Source: Muribaculaceae bacterium
Lineage (GTDB): Bacteria; Bacteroidota; Bacteroidia; Bacteroidales; Muribaculaceae
Assembly (NCBI GenBank): GCA_017427945.1
Contig: JAFRRT010000024.1
Location: forward strand, 56,002-120,001
Direction: 5' to 3'
DNA: 64,000 nt
Part shown: piece by piece, positions 8,413-17,404 of the stretch
Layout of the letters: every line of letters starts with the position of its first letter
How positions within the stretch are numbered: the first letter of the stretch is position 1
Translations under genes and position numbers: made by a program
Notes under the pieces: generated by a model
Database searches by the model: none
Seen by the model: only the letters and a program-made list of their open reading frames with translations
Told to the model about the DNA's origin: nothing

Positions 8413-11400
8413 ATGTCCCACTTCAACGAGCATAGCCTAGAGATGGCGATTGTGGAGCTGTTTGAGCAGCAGGGCTACAGTCACCAAAGCGGCGACACCA
8501 TCCACAAGGAGTTGCACGATGTGTTGCTGCGTGATGATCTGCGGATGTACCTGATGGACAGGTATGCCGACGTGGGCATTACGCCGCTGGAGGTGGACCG
8601 CGTGATGGCTTGCCTGACCGCCGACAACGGGGCGCCGCTCTATGAGCAGAATGCCCAAACCCACCGACTGATGACCGAGGGCTTTGCGATTAAGCGCGAA
8701 GACGCGTCGCTGCCCGATCTGTTCGTTGAAGTGATTGACTTTGATCATCCCGAGCGTAACATTTTTAAGATCGTCAACCAACTGGAGATTAAAGGGCTGG
8801 AGAAGCGCATCCCCGACGGCATCGTCTATGTGAACGGCCTGCCCGTGGTGGTGCTGGAGTTCAAGAGCGCCGTGAAGGAGGAAACGACCATCATGAACGC
8901 CTTCACGCAGCTGACGGTGCGCTACCGCCGCGACATCCCTGAGCTGTTCAAGTACAATGCCTTTGTCGTTATCAGCGACGGCGTGAACAACAAGTATGGC
9001 ACGCTGTTCACCCCTTACGAGTTCTTCTATGCCTGGCGCAAGGTGGAGAGCACCGACAAGCCGGGTGACGGCATCGACTCGCTGCACACGATGATGCAGG
9101 GGCTGTTCCGCAAGGAGCGGCTGCTGAGCGTCATCAGGGACTTTGTCTATTTCCCCGACTCGTCAAAGGGACAGCGCAAGGTGGTATGCCGCTATCCGCA
9201 GTTCTTTGCCACTCACAAGCTCTATGACAACATCCTGCAGCACAGCCACATCAACGTGCATGGTGACGGCAAGGGCGGCACCTACTTCGGTGCCACGGGC
9301 TGCGGCAAGAGCCTGACGATGCTCTTCCTGTGCCGCATGCTCATGCGCAGCCGCCATCTGGCAAGCCCCACCATCGTGCTCATCACCGACCGCATCGACC
9401 TGGATGACCAGTTGTCTGCCCTCTTCCTGAATGCCAAGCGCTACATCGGCGACGACTTCGTGCGTGAGGTGAAGTCGAGGCGGGAACTGGGCGAACTGCT
9501 ACGTGGGCGCAAGAGCGGCGGCGTGTTCCTGACCACCATCCACAAGTTTACCGAGGACCTTGACCTGTTGAGCGACCGTGCCAACATCATCTGCATCTCG
9601 GACGAGGCGCATCGCTCCCAGGTGAACTTGCAGCAGAGCGTGCGTGTGACCGAGGACGGCGTGCGCCGCACCTACGGCTTCGCCAAGTATCTGCACGACT
9701 CGCTGCCCAATGCTACCTACGTGGGGTTCACGGGCACTCCAATCGACGCGACCATCGATGTGTTTGGCGACGTGGTTGACGCCTACACGATGACCGAGTC
9801 GGTCAACGACGGCATCACGCGCCGCATCGTCTATGAGGGACGAGCCGCCAAGGTATTTACCGACCACAAGAAACTACAGGAGATTGAGGACTACTACAAG
9901 AAGTGCGCCGAGGAGGGTGCCAATGAGTACCAGATTGAGGAGAGCAAGAAGGCGGTGACCAACATCGACAAGATCTTGGGCGACCCCGACCGCCTGGCGG
10001 TGGTAGCACGCGACTTTGTGGAGCACTACGAGAAACGCGTCGAGGAGGGCAGCACGGTGTGCGGCAAGGCGATGTTCGTCTGCTCCAGCCGTCCCATCGC
10101 CTATAACCTATACAAGCAGATTATCGCCTTGCGCCCCGAGTGGAAAGAGGAGCGCATCAAGTTGGTGATGACGCGCGACAAGGACGATGACCCCGAACTG
10201 TTTGACCTGTGCGGCTCCGATGACGACCGCAAGGGACTGGACGTGCTGTTCAAGGATCCCGAGTCACCGTTCAAAATCGCCATCGTCGTGGCGATGTGGA
10301 TTACGGGCTTTGACGTGCCCTGCCTCGACACGATGTACATCGACAAGCCCTTGCAGCAGCACACGCTGGTGCAGACCATCTCGCGCGTGAACCGCGTGTA
10401 TGAGGGCAAAGACAAGGGACTGGTGGTAGATTACTTCGGCATCAAGAGCAACATGAACACCGCCCTCAAACACTATGCCGGCGGCGGGGAGATGGGTGAG
10501 AACATAGAGACCATCGACCAGAGTGTGACCATGGTCAAGGACGAGCTGGACATCCTGCGCCGCATGTTTGACAAGTTTGATTATTCCAAGTTCACCACGG
10601 GCAAGCCGCTGGAGCAGTTGCAGTGCCTGAGGGATGCCGCCGAGTTTGTGCAGCAGACCGATAAAACGGAAAACATGTTCATGGGACATGCCCGCAAATT
10701 GAAGTCGGCCTACAACCTGTGCTCCAACGATGACCGCATTACCGACCAGGACCGCGAGGATATCCACTTCTTCACAGGTGTTCGCTCCATCATCTACAAG
10801 TTGACCAAGGGCAATGCCCCTGATGCGTCACAGATGAACCGCCGCGTGAGCGAGATGATTGAGGAAGCGCTGAAAGCCGACGGCGTGGAAGAAATTGCCT
10901 CAGTGGACACCAACATCAAGCATCTTGATCTGCTCAGCGAGGAGTACATGGAACGTCTCAAACGCCTCAAGCAACCCAACACCAAGGTGAAGCTGATGGA
11001 AAAACTGCTGCGCACGGTCATCTCCGATTTCAAAAAGGTGAACAAAATCAAGGGCGTGGATTTCACCAAGCGCCTGAATCAGTTGGTTATCAGGTATAAC
11101 GACCGCAGCGATAACGCCGTGTTTGCCGAGGAAGTGCTCAACGAGGTGGCCACCCAGATGGCTGAACTGCTCAAGGAGGTGAACAAAGAGAAGAAGTCGT
11201 TTAAGGACTTGGGTATCACCTACGAGGAAAAGGCGTTCTACGACATCTTGAAAGAGGTCGCCCACAAGTTCGGCTTTGAGTATCCCGAAGACAAATTGCT
11301 GAAACTCGCCGCTGCAGTCAAGGCGATGGTGGACGACAAGTCGAAATATACCGATTGGGCCAACCGTACCGACATCAAGGCGGAGCTACAGATGGATCTG

Positions 11401-11604
11401 ATCCTGATTCTTGACGAGCATGGCTATCCGCCCGTGCCCCAAGACGAGGTCTTCAAGGAAATCTTTGAGCAAGCCGAGAATTTCAAGAAGTATGAGGCAG
11501 AGGTTGGACAGCAGTGGGATAATGAACCCCAATGGTCTGCTCCTGTAATGATGCCTTATAACCCGTTTGATAATGGCGCCATCTCAATGGCTGCCGAGCC
11601 TTAA
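8413..11604 (+). CDS. hsdR: Type I restriction endonuclease motor subunit HsdR
   Basis: HsdR translocates DNA by ATP hydrolysis and cuts it when unmodified sites are bound by the HsdMSR complex. The 1063-residue protein shows the N-terminal PD-(D/E)xK nuclease (D135 in PDGIV, then E149 and K151 in LEFKS). A superfamily 2 helicase core follows with Walker A GATGCGKS at 293-300, DEAH at 397-400, VGFTGTP about 440, and late motifs around ITGFDVPCLDTMY and QTISRVNRVY. The C-terminal 350 residues are helical and charged, as expected for the subunit-contact region. Codon use returns to GC-rich, like hsdM, which supports the view that the four AT-rich genes between them are later insertions. A strong terminator follows. 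Confidence 0.96.
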   Translation: MSHFNEHSLEMAIVELFEQQGYSHQSGDTIHKELHDVLLRDDLRMYLMDRYADVGITPLEVDRVMACLTADNGAPLYEQNAQTHRLMTEGFAIKREDASLPDLFVEVIDFDHPERNIFKIVNQLEIKGLEKRIPDGIVYVNGLPVVVLEFKSAVKEETTIMNAFTQLTVRYRRDIPELFKYNAFVVISDGVNNKYGTLFTPYEFFYAWRKVESTDKPGDGIDSLHTMMQGLFRKERLLSVIRDFVYFPDSSKGQRKVVCRYPQFFATHKLYDNILQHSHINVHGDGKGGTYFGATGCGKSLTMLFLCRMLMRSRHLASPTIVLITDRIDLDDQLSALFLNAKRYIGDDFVREVKSRRELGELLRGRKSGGVFLTTIHKFTEDLDLLSDRANIICISDEAHRSQVNLQQSVRVTEDGVRRTYGFAKYLHDSLPNATYVGFTGTPIDATIDVFGDVVDAYTMTESVNDGITRRIVYEGRAAKVFTDHKKLQEIEDYYKKCAEEGANEYQIEESKKAVTNIDKILGDPDRLAVVARDFVEHYEKRVEEGSTVCGKAMFVCSSRPIAYNLYKQIIALRPEWKEERIKLVMTRDKDDDPELFDLCGSDDDRKGLDVLFKDPESPFKIAIVVAMWITGFDVPCLDTMYIDKPLQQHTLVQTISRVNRVYEGKDKGLVVDYFGIKSNMNTALKHYAGGGEMGENIETIDQSVTMVKDELDILRRMFDKFDYSKFTTGKPLEQLQCLRDAAEFVQQTDKTENMFMGHARKLKSAYNLCSNDDRITDQDREDIHFFTGVRSIIYKLTKGNAPDASQMNRRVSEMIEEALKADGVEEIASVDTNIKHLDLLSEEYMERLKRLKQPNTKVKLMEKLLRTVISDFKKVNKIKGVDFTKRLNQLVIRYNDRSDNAVFAEEVLNEVATQMAELLKEVNKEKKSFKDLGITYEEKAFYDILKEVAHKFGFEYPEDKLLKLAAAVKAMVDDKSKYTDWANRTDIKAELQMDLILILDEHGYPPVPQDEVFKEIFEQAENFKKYEAEVGQQWDNEPQWSAPVMMPYNPFDNGAISMAAEP

Positions 11605-11645
11605 AGGGCGTATCTGCAACGAAATGTTGTGCTTATACTCATGTT

Positions 11646-11680
11646 GAGAGACGCAAATTTTGCGTCTCTCCAATTTTTTT
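11646..11680 (+). terminator. Rho-independent terminator after hsdR
   Basis: GAGAGACGCAAA (11646-11657) pairs perfectly with TTTGCGTCTCTC (11659-11670), followed by CAATTTTTTT. It closes the hsd island and overlaps the promoter of argS. Confidence 0.85.
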
Positions 11681-11689
11681 GTAATTTTG
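11659..11689 (+). promoter_or_regulatory. Promoter of argS
   Basis: TTTG at 11659-11662 and TAATTTTG at 11682-11689 match the Bacteroidetes -33/-7 consensus with a 19-base gap. The -33 element lies in the right arm of the preceding terminator. Confidence 0.65.
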
Positions 11690-11729
11690 CGGGTTAAAAT
11701 TCTGATAACAATAAAAACTACTATAGATT

Positions 11730-13514
11730 ATGTCGATTGATAATATACTTGCACAGGCTACCGCTCAGGCGGTCAAGGAGTTATATGGCGTGGATTTCCC
11801 CGCCGAGAAGATCGTTCCCCAGACGACGAAGAAGGAGTTTGAGGGCAACGAGACGATTGTGGTGTTCCCGTTCCTGAAGGCGTCGCACAAGGCGCCCGAC
11901 GTGACGGCACAGGAAATAGGTGAGCACATGGTGGCCCACTGTGAGGCGGTGGAGAAGTTCAACGTCATCAAGGGTTTCCTAAATATCACCATCAAACCGT
12001 CGTTCTGGACGGGCGTGCTCAAGCACGTAGCCGAGACTCCTGATTATGGCTTTACTGCAGCTACCGACGACAGTCAGCTGGTGATGATCGAGTATTCGTC
12101 ACCCAACACTAACAAGCCCCTGCACCTGGGACATGTGCGCAATAACCTGCTGGGCTACAGCCTCTCTAAAATCATGGAGGCCAACGGCTACAAGGTGGTG
12201 AAAACCAACATTGTCAACGACAGAGGTATCCACATCTGCAAATCGATGTTGGCTTGGCTCAAGTGGGGCAACGGTGACACGCCGGAATCTACAGGCAAGA
12301 AGGGTGACCACCTGATTGGTGACTTCTATGTGGCGTTCGACAAGCACTACAAGGCCGAAATCAAGGAACTCGTTGAGAAGGGTATGAGCCCTGAGGAGGC
12401 CGAGAAACAGGCTCCACTCATCCAGGAGGCTCACGACATGCTGCGCCGCTGGGAGGCTGGTGACCCCGAGGTGCGCGCCCTGTGGGAAAAGATGAACAAT
12501 TGGGTCTATGCCGGCTTTGACGAGACTTACAAGCGCATGGGCGTATCGTTTGACAAGATTTACTACGAGAGCGACACCTATCTGGTGGGCCGTGACACCG
12601 TGCTCGAGGGTCTTGACAAGGGCCTGTTCTACCGCAAGGAGGACAATAGCGTGTGGGCTGACCTTACTGCTGACGGATTGGATCACAAGCTGTTGCTGCG
12701 CAGCGACGGCACGTCGGTCTATATGACGCAAGATATCGGCACCGCTCAGCTGCGTTACAAGGACTATCCCATTGACCGCATGATTTATGTGGTGGGCAAT
12801 GAGCAGAATTACCATTTCCAGGTGCTCTCGCTGTTGCTTGACAAGCTGGGCTTCAAGTGGGGCAAGGATTTGGTGCACTTCTCCTACGGTATGGTTGAGC
12901 TTCCCAACGGCAAGATGAAGTCCCGCGAAGGTACCGTTGTTGATGCCGACGAACTCATGGACGAAATGATTGCCACCGCTACCGACATGGCCAACGAGCC
13001 TGGCCGTCTGCAGGGTGTTCCCGAGGACGAGCGCGATGACGTGCTCCGCATGATCGGTCTGGGTGCTTTGAAGTACTTTATCCTTAAAGTGGACCCAAGA
13101 AAGACCATGCTGTTCGACCCCAGCGAGTCCATCGACTTCAACGGCAACACGGGTCCCTTCATCCAGTACACTTATGCCCGCATCCAGTCGGTATTGCGCA
13201 AGTGCTGCGACAATTACAAGACGGCAGACATCAGTCAAGTGGTTCCCAACGAGAAAGAGACTTCGCTTATACAGAAACTCGCTGATTTCACCACTGTCGT
13301 TGCCGATGCAGGCCGCAACTACAGTCCCGCCCTCATCGCCAACTACGTCTATGACTTGGCTAAGGAGTACAACCAGTTCTACCATGACTGCAGCATCCTC
13401 AAGGAGATGGAGGACCAGGTACGTTGCTTCCGCCTGCTGCTGAGCGCAACGGTTGCCGACGTCATCTGCCGCGGCATGTCGTTGTTGGGCATTGAGATGC
13501 CCAACAGGATGTAA
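11730..13514 (+). CDS. argS: Arginyl-tRNA synthetase
   Basis: ArgS charges tRNA-Arg with arginine in the cytoplasm. The 594-residue class I synthetase has an N-terminal additional domain (about 1-110), the HIGH-type motif as HLGH at residue 132 within SSPNTNKPLHLGHVRNN, the KMSKS counterpart as KMKSR at residue 395, and a C-terminal helical anticodon-binding DALR domain with NYVYDLAKEYNQFYHDC. Length and motif order are normal. It has its own promoter just after the restriction island, is not in an operon, and is followed by a 68-base gap to the BI-1 gene. It has the typical codon use of the core genome. Confidence 0.97.
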   Translation: MSIDNILAQATAQAVKELYGVDFPAEKIVPQTTKKEFEGNETIVVFPFLKASHKAPDVTAQEIGEHMVAHCEAVEKFNVIKGFLNITIKPSFWTGVLKHVAETPDYGFTAATDDSQLVMIEYSSPNTNKPLHLGHVRNNLLGYSLSKIMEANGYKVVKTNIVNDRGIHICKSMLAWLKWGNGDTPESTGKKGDHLIGDFYVAFDKHYKAEIKELVEKGMSPEEAEKQAPLIQEAHDMLRRWEAGDPEVRALWEKMNNWVYAGFDETYKRMGVSFDKIYYESDTYLVGRDTVLEGLDKGLFYRKEDNSVWADLTADGLDHKLLLRSDGTSVYMTQDIGTAQLRYKDYPIDRMIYVVGNEQNYHFQVLSLLLDKLGFKWGKDLVHFSYGMVELPNGKMKSREGTVVDADELMDEMIATATDMANEPGRLQGVPEDERDDVLRMIGLGALKYFILKVDPRKTMLFDPSESIDFNGNTGPFIQYTYARIQSVLRKCCDNYKTADISQVVPNEKETSLIQKLADFTTVVADAGRNYSPALIANYVYDLAKEYNQFYHDCSILKEMEDQVRCFRLLLSATVADVICRGMSLLGIEMPNRM

Positions 13515-13582
13515 AACGGGTTAAGACAACATCCGTTGGCATGATATTTGCATCTTCAACAAGAAACTAGATACTCAACAAT

Positions 13583-14311
13583 ATGAATAATTGGAATGAC
13601 AACTACCAGAACGGCTACAACACTGCCGTTCAAGCCGAGAACGAGATGACGCTGCAGCGCTACGTCGCTGGCGTGATGCGCAAGGTGTATGGCAAGATGA
13701 CGCTGGGACTGCTGGTAACGGCGCTCACCTCATGGTTCATGCTTTCGACCCCTGCTGTGATGAACATCTTCATGGGCAGCAAGGCAGTGTTCTTTGGTGC
13801 TTTCATCCTGGAATTGGTGCTCGTATTCTACCTGAGTGCCCGCATCGATAAGTTGAATACCGCCACTTCAACAGTGCTGTTCTACCTGTACAGCATGTTG
13901 AACGGTATCACTTTGACGCCGATATTCATGTTTTATACCAATACGAGCATCGCAACGACTTTTGCCATCACGGCAGGAACCTTTGGCGCCATGACTATCT
14001 TTGGCTATGTCACCCGCCAGGACCTTTCTAAGATAGGCTCTTTCCTGTTTATGGCTCTATTGGGACTGATTGTCTGCTTGGTGGTGAACATGTTCGTGCA
14101 TAATTCGATGTTTGAACTGCTTATCAGCTGCGCCGGTGTGCTCATCTTCGTGGGCCTTACCGCTTGGGATACGCAGTCCATCAAGCGCATGGCGGCTCAG
14201 GCCGACCAGACAACAACAGGCAAAGTCGCTACGATGGGCGCTCTGATGCTCTATCTCGACTTCATCAACCTGTTCATCTACTTGTTGCGCTTCTTCGGCA
14301 GTCGCGAGTAA
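13583..14311 (+). CDS. Bax inhibitor-1/YccA family membrane protein
   Basis: This 242-residue protein has seven hydrophobic segments after a hydrophilic N-terminus of about 40 residues. That is the topology of the BI-1/YccA (TMBIM) family, whose structurally studied members are pH-sensitive calcium leak channels. Family features visible are FMLSTPAVMNIF after the first helix, the YSMLNGITLTPIF segment in the middle, and the C-terminal TAWDTQSIKRM with LYLDFINLFIYLLRFFG. The YccA homologue in enterobacteria interacts with the FtsH protease; a similar role here is possible but not shown. It is a single gene, and an imperfect GATATTTGC element about 30 bases upstream of the start may be its promoter. 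Confidence 0.9.
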   Translation: MNNWNDNYQNGYNTAVQAENEMTLQRYVAGVMRKVYGKMTLGLLVTALTSWFMLSTPAVMNIFMGSKAVFFGAFILELVLVFYLSARIDKLNTATSTVLFYLYSMLNGITLTPIFMFYTNTSIATTFAITAGTFGAMTIFGYVTRQDLSKIGSFLFMALLGLIVCLVVNMFVHNSMFELLISCAGVLIFVGLTAWDTQSIKRMAAQADQTTTGKVATMGALMLYLDFINLFIYLLRFFGSRE

Positions 14312-14340
14312 TTTGAAGGGTTTAAGAACCAACATCATAC

Positions 14341-14378
14341 ACAGGCATGTTGTGCACCTCATGTGACAGCATGCCTGT
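14341..14378 (+). terminator. Hairpin after the BI-1 gene, weak terminator
   Basis: ACAGGCATG (14341-14349) pairs with CATGCCTGT (14370-14378), followed by the short T-rich stretch GATGTTTTATG. The long loop and weak T-run make it only a probable terminator. Confidence 0.45.
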
Positions 14379-14510
14379 GATGTTTTATGGTGTTTGATAC
14401 TATGAAACGACAGATGCAGGGATTTGTTCCCGCATTAATCGGCTGACAATACAATAAAATGGCGATTTCTTAGTTAATATGATAAATACAAACCAATTTT
14501 CTAATTAGAA

Positions 14511-15683
14511 ATGAAACTGTACAAATCAATAGTTGCCGTCGCTCTGATGGCTACCGCTTTTACCGCTTGGTCTCAGGACGATATCAAGAATACTGAGTTC
14601 AACCCCATCACCACCGGTGTCACCTCGCTGAGCATCACTCCCGATGCGCGTGGTGCTTCAATGGGTGACCTGGGTGCTGCTACCGAGGCCGACGTCAATT
14701 CTCAATTCTGGAACCCGTCAAAGTATGCCTTTGCTTACAGTAAGGCCGGTGTTTCGTTGTCCTATACGCCCTGGTTGCACAAGATTGTGAACGACATCTA
14801 TCTGGCTAACCTTGCAGGTTACTACAAGGTGGGTGGCAGCGATAATCAGGCAATAAGCGCCTCTTTGCGCTATTTCTCGCTTGGTGAGGTACAGGCAACC
14901 GATGGTGACGGTGCCACGCTGGCAACCATCAACCCGTTTGAGATGGCGGTGGATATGGGTTATTCGCGCAAGTTGAGTGAAAAGTTCTCGATGGGTGTTG
15001 CCCTGCGTTTCATTTACAGTGACTTGGGTTACAGCGCCATGAACACGGGTGAACAGACCTCGAGTGCCACGGCATTTGCCGCCGACATCTCAGGCTATTA
15101 CACCACCTTCCCCGTCATTGGCCGCAACGAGTGCCAGTGGGCTGTGGGTTTCAATCTTTCCAACATCGGTTCCAAGGTTTCCTTTAACAAGGGTAATGAC
15201 CCTGCTTATCTGCCTGCGAACCTCAAGTTGGGTACCGCGTTCACCTTCCCGTTGGCCGATTACAACAACCTGACGCTTGCCTTTGATGCCAACAAGATGC
15301 TCGTTCCCGCCAAGCCCCGCCTTGCCGACTACGAGGACGCATTGGCCTATGACGATGCCCTGCAGGAGTGGAAGGACAAATCTTCCATCTCGGGTATCTT
15401 CGACAGCTTCAGCGATAACTTTGCAAAGCGTATCACCTACTCGGTGGGTGCCGAATATGCCTACAATCAGCAGTTCTTCCTGCGTGGTGGTTACTACTAC
15501 GAGAGCAAGTATGCCGGTAACCGTCAGTACTTCGGCCTTGGTGCGGGCTTCTCGCTCAATGTTATCAAGATTGATGCCAGCTACATGATTGCAACTGCTC
15601 AGAACAGTCCTTTGGACCAGACCTTACGTTTCACCTTGTCGTTTGACATGGACGGTATCAAGGACTTGTTCGGACGTAACTGA
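14511..15683 (+). CDS. porV: Type IX secretion system outer membrane protein PorV
   Basis: PorV (LptO) is an outer membrane beta-barrel of the Bacteroidetes type IX secretion system. It shuttles cargo with C-terminal sorting signals from the translocon to the attachment complex. The 390-residue product has a signal peptide of about 21 residues ending TAWSQ, then the family-specific start [20 protein letters not shown] with [22 protein letters not shown], and amphipathic strands ending in a phenylalanine-rich barrel terminus ([11 protein letters not shown]). The length is typical. Other T9SS genes are not in the window. The 199-base upstream region has no consensus promoter I would call. ispF starts 16 bases after the stop, so the two are probably cotranscribed. 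Confidence 0.92.
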   Translation: MKLYKSIVAVALMATAFTAWSQDDIKNTEFNPITTGVTSLSITPDARGASMGDLGAATEADVNSQFWNPSKYAFAYSKAGVSLSYTPWLHKIVNDIYLANLAGYYKVGGSDNQAISASLRYFSLGEVQATDGDGATLATINPFEMAVDMGYSRKLSEKFSMGVALRFIYSDLGYSAMNTGEQTSSATAFAADISGYYTTFPVIGRNECQWAVGFNLSNIGSKVSFNKGNDPAYLPANLKLGTAFTFPLADYNNLTLAFDANKMLVPAKPRLADYEDALAYDDALQEWKDKSSISGIFDSFSDNFAKRITYSVGAEYAYNQQFFLRGGYYYESKYAGNRQYFGLGAGFSLNVIKIDASYMIATAQNSPLDQTLRFTLSFDMDGIKDLFGRN

Positions 15684-15699
15684 TAAAACAAGTTTTTCT

Positions 15700-16191
15700 A
15701 TGTTCCGCGTGGGAATGGGATTTGATGTGCATCGCTTAGTCGAGGGCAGACCCCTCTGGCTGGGCGGTGTCAACATTCCATGGGAACGCGGACTGCTGGG
15801 GCACAGCGATGCCGACGTCGCTATTCACGCCCTGTGCGATGCCCTGTTGGGTGCCGCTGCTTTGCGTGATATAGGCTACCATTTTCCTGATACAGACCCT
15901 CGCTACAAAGGCATCGACAGCCGTCTGCTGCTCAAGCATGTGATGCGTCTGCTGGATGAGCAGGGCTACCGATTGGGCAACTGCGACATCACTATCTGTG
16001 CCGAACAGCCTAAACTTAACCCACATATTCCTGCCATGCAACAGGAACTTGCGGCATGCATGGGATGTGAGGTCGGTCAAGTGTCCATCAAGGCAACAAC
16101 CACCGAGAAACTGGGATACACCGGTCGTGGCGAGGGCATCGCCGCCTATGCCGTGGCATTGCTTGAAACCAAAACCGCGACATCATGCTGA
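15700..16191 (+). CDS. ispF: 2-C-methyl-D-erythritol 2,4-cyclodiphosphate synthase
   Basis: IspF converts CDP-ME 2-phosphate to the cyclic diphosphate MEcPP in the non-mevalonate isoprenoid pathway. The 163-residue protein has metal ligands in GFDVHRL (Asp and His near residues 8 and 10), the conserved [25 protein letters not shown] run, the second [13 protein letters not shown] loop, and the C-terminal [20 protein letters not shown] signature. I chose the ATG at 15700 because the family begins with this R-x-G-x-G-x-D segment; earlier in-frame codons lie inside porV. Its last 7 bases overlap the following acyltransferase gene, indicating cotranscription. Confidence 0.96.
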   Translation: MFRVGMGFDVHRLVEGRPLWLGGVNIPWERGLLGHSDADVAIHALCDALLGAAALRDIGYHFPDTDPRYKGIDSRLLLKHVMRLLDEQGYRLGNCDITICAEQPKLNPHIPAMQQELAACMGCEVGQVSIKATTTEKLGYTGRGEGIAAYAVALLETKTATSC

Positions 16192-17258
16192 CCGACAAAC
16201 AACTGCAGCGCCGCATCCCGTACCTTGACATCCTGCGTGTCATCGCGTGTTTGTTGGTCATCCTCATCCACACTCCCATCAGACCTTACGATATCTATTA
16301 CTATACGCCGTCAGTAGCTGGTGCCATCTATACAGTGCTTGTGGCGGTGAACTGCAACCTCTTCTTCATGATTACCGGCGCGTTGCTGTTGCCGGTGACG
16401 ATGCCTGACGGCAGGTTCCTCAGGCGCCGCTTGCGCGTGATCTTGTTCCCGCTTATCGTGTGGACAGTCATTTACCTGCTGGAGCATGCATTCGTCCTGC
16501 ACAATTTCACCCCAAGGCTCTTGACATCCATCTTGTTCCATCCGGTTGAGGGTGTGCTGTGGTATGTCTATGTGCTGCTGGTCATATACGTGACGCTACC
16601 TCTGGTGAGCAAGTGCATCAATGCCATCGGCAAACGTGGTATCGAGGTCGTGTTGGTGCTGTGGGTGCTCTCATCGTTCATTCCCTTCCAGCATGGCATT
16701 TTCATCGAGGCGGCACACTATAATGACAACATGTTCGGGGCGTTTGCCAACTATTACGGCTATGTCCTGTTGGGTTATTACATGCATCAGTACGGACTGC
16801 CGGTTTTCACGCGTGAGCATGGCTGGAAGTTCGGCCTTTTCTTCTTTTTCGGCATCGTTTTGGTACCGCTTTTTGAGTTCCTTGTCCAGAGCCATTTCCA
16901 CATCTCTTGGCAGGAAAGCATCGATGCGCTCACATGTGACATTAGCATCAACAATGTGGCGATGGCCATGTTGCTGTTCTCGCTGGTGCAGCATTTCGCC
17001 CCAAAGAGCTATGACCGCGAGAAGCATCCTGCTGCCGCCACCTGGTGGCCACGATTGAGTATGGCGACCTTTGGTATCTACCTATCACAAATGATTGTGT
17101 TGCGCCACATTGTTTGGCCCTTGACTGAGACGTGGCTCACCAAGGCCCACTGGATTGTTGATTGCCTGGTGAGCGGTGTGCTGGCCTTCATTGTCTGCTT
17201 CGTGCTGGTCCAGTTGCTCCGCCTTCTTCCACACCACCGTTTCATCGTCGGCAAGTAA
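16185..17258 (+). CDS. Acyltransferase 3 family membrane protein
   Basis: This 357-residue protein begins with [22 protein letters not shown], the first helix and catalytic-histidine region of the acyltransferase 3 (OafA/YiaH-like) family. About ten hydrophobic helices follow. Such enzymes acylate sugars on cell-surface polysaccharides or lipids from the inner membrane; the acceptor cannot be inferred here. The start overlaps ispF by 7 bases. The C-terminus ends in a short basic tail. No surface-polysaccharide genes flank it, so it may be a stand-alone modifier. A second protein of the family lies at 31497-32456, clearly different in sequence. Confidence 0.87.
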   Translation: MLTDKQLQRRIPYLDILRVIACLLVILIHTPIRPYDIYYYTPSVAGAIYTVLVAVNCNLFFMITGALLLPVTMPDGRFLRRRLRVILFPLIVWTVIYLLEHAFVLHNFTPRLLTSILFHPVEGVLWYVYVLLVIYVTLPLVSKCINAIGKRGIEVVLVLWVLSSFIPFQHGIFIEAAHYNDNMFGAFANYYGYVLLGYYMHQYGLPVFTREHGWKFGLFFFFGIVLVPLFEFLVQSHFHISWQESIDALTCDISINNVAMAMLLFSLVQHFAPKSYDREKHPAAATWWPRLSMATFGIYLSQMIVLRHIVWPLTETWLTKAHWIVDCLVSGVLAFIVCFVLVQLLRLLPHHRFIVGK

Positions 17259-17335
17259 GCTGCACAGCCCTGTAGCAATCATGTCTTTTCGACTTTTTCG
17301 CGTTCCCGTCATCTGATTGAAAATGGCGGTTATTT

Positions 17336-17366
17336 TTTGCTAATTCGAAATGAAAACTTATCTTTG
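17336..17366 (+). promoter_or_regulatory. Promoter of the secreted phosphodiester glycosidase gene
   Basis: TTTG at 17336-17339 and TATCTTTG at 17359-17366 are both perfect matches to the Bacteroidetes -33/-7 elements with a 19-base gap. The start codon is 38 bases downstream. Confidence 0.75.
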
Positions 17367-17404
17367 CGTCATATAATCCGTCAAACCTTCAACAATATAA
17401 AACA

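Noticed and set aside
12099-13385. A 428-codon minus-strand open frame
   Set aside because: It is antisense to argS, which has all synthetase motifs; the product is rich in His/Val/Gln as antisense frames of GC-rich genes are.
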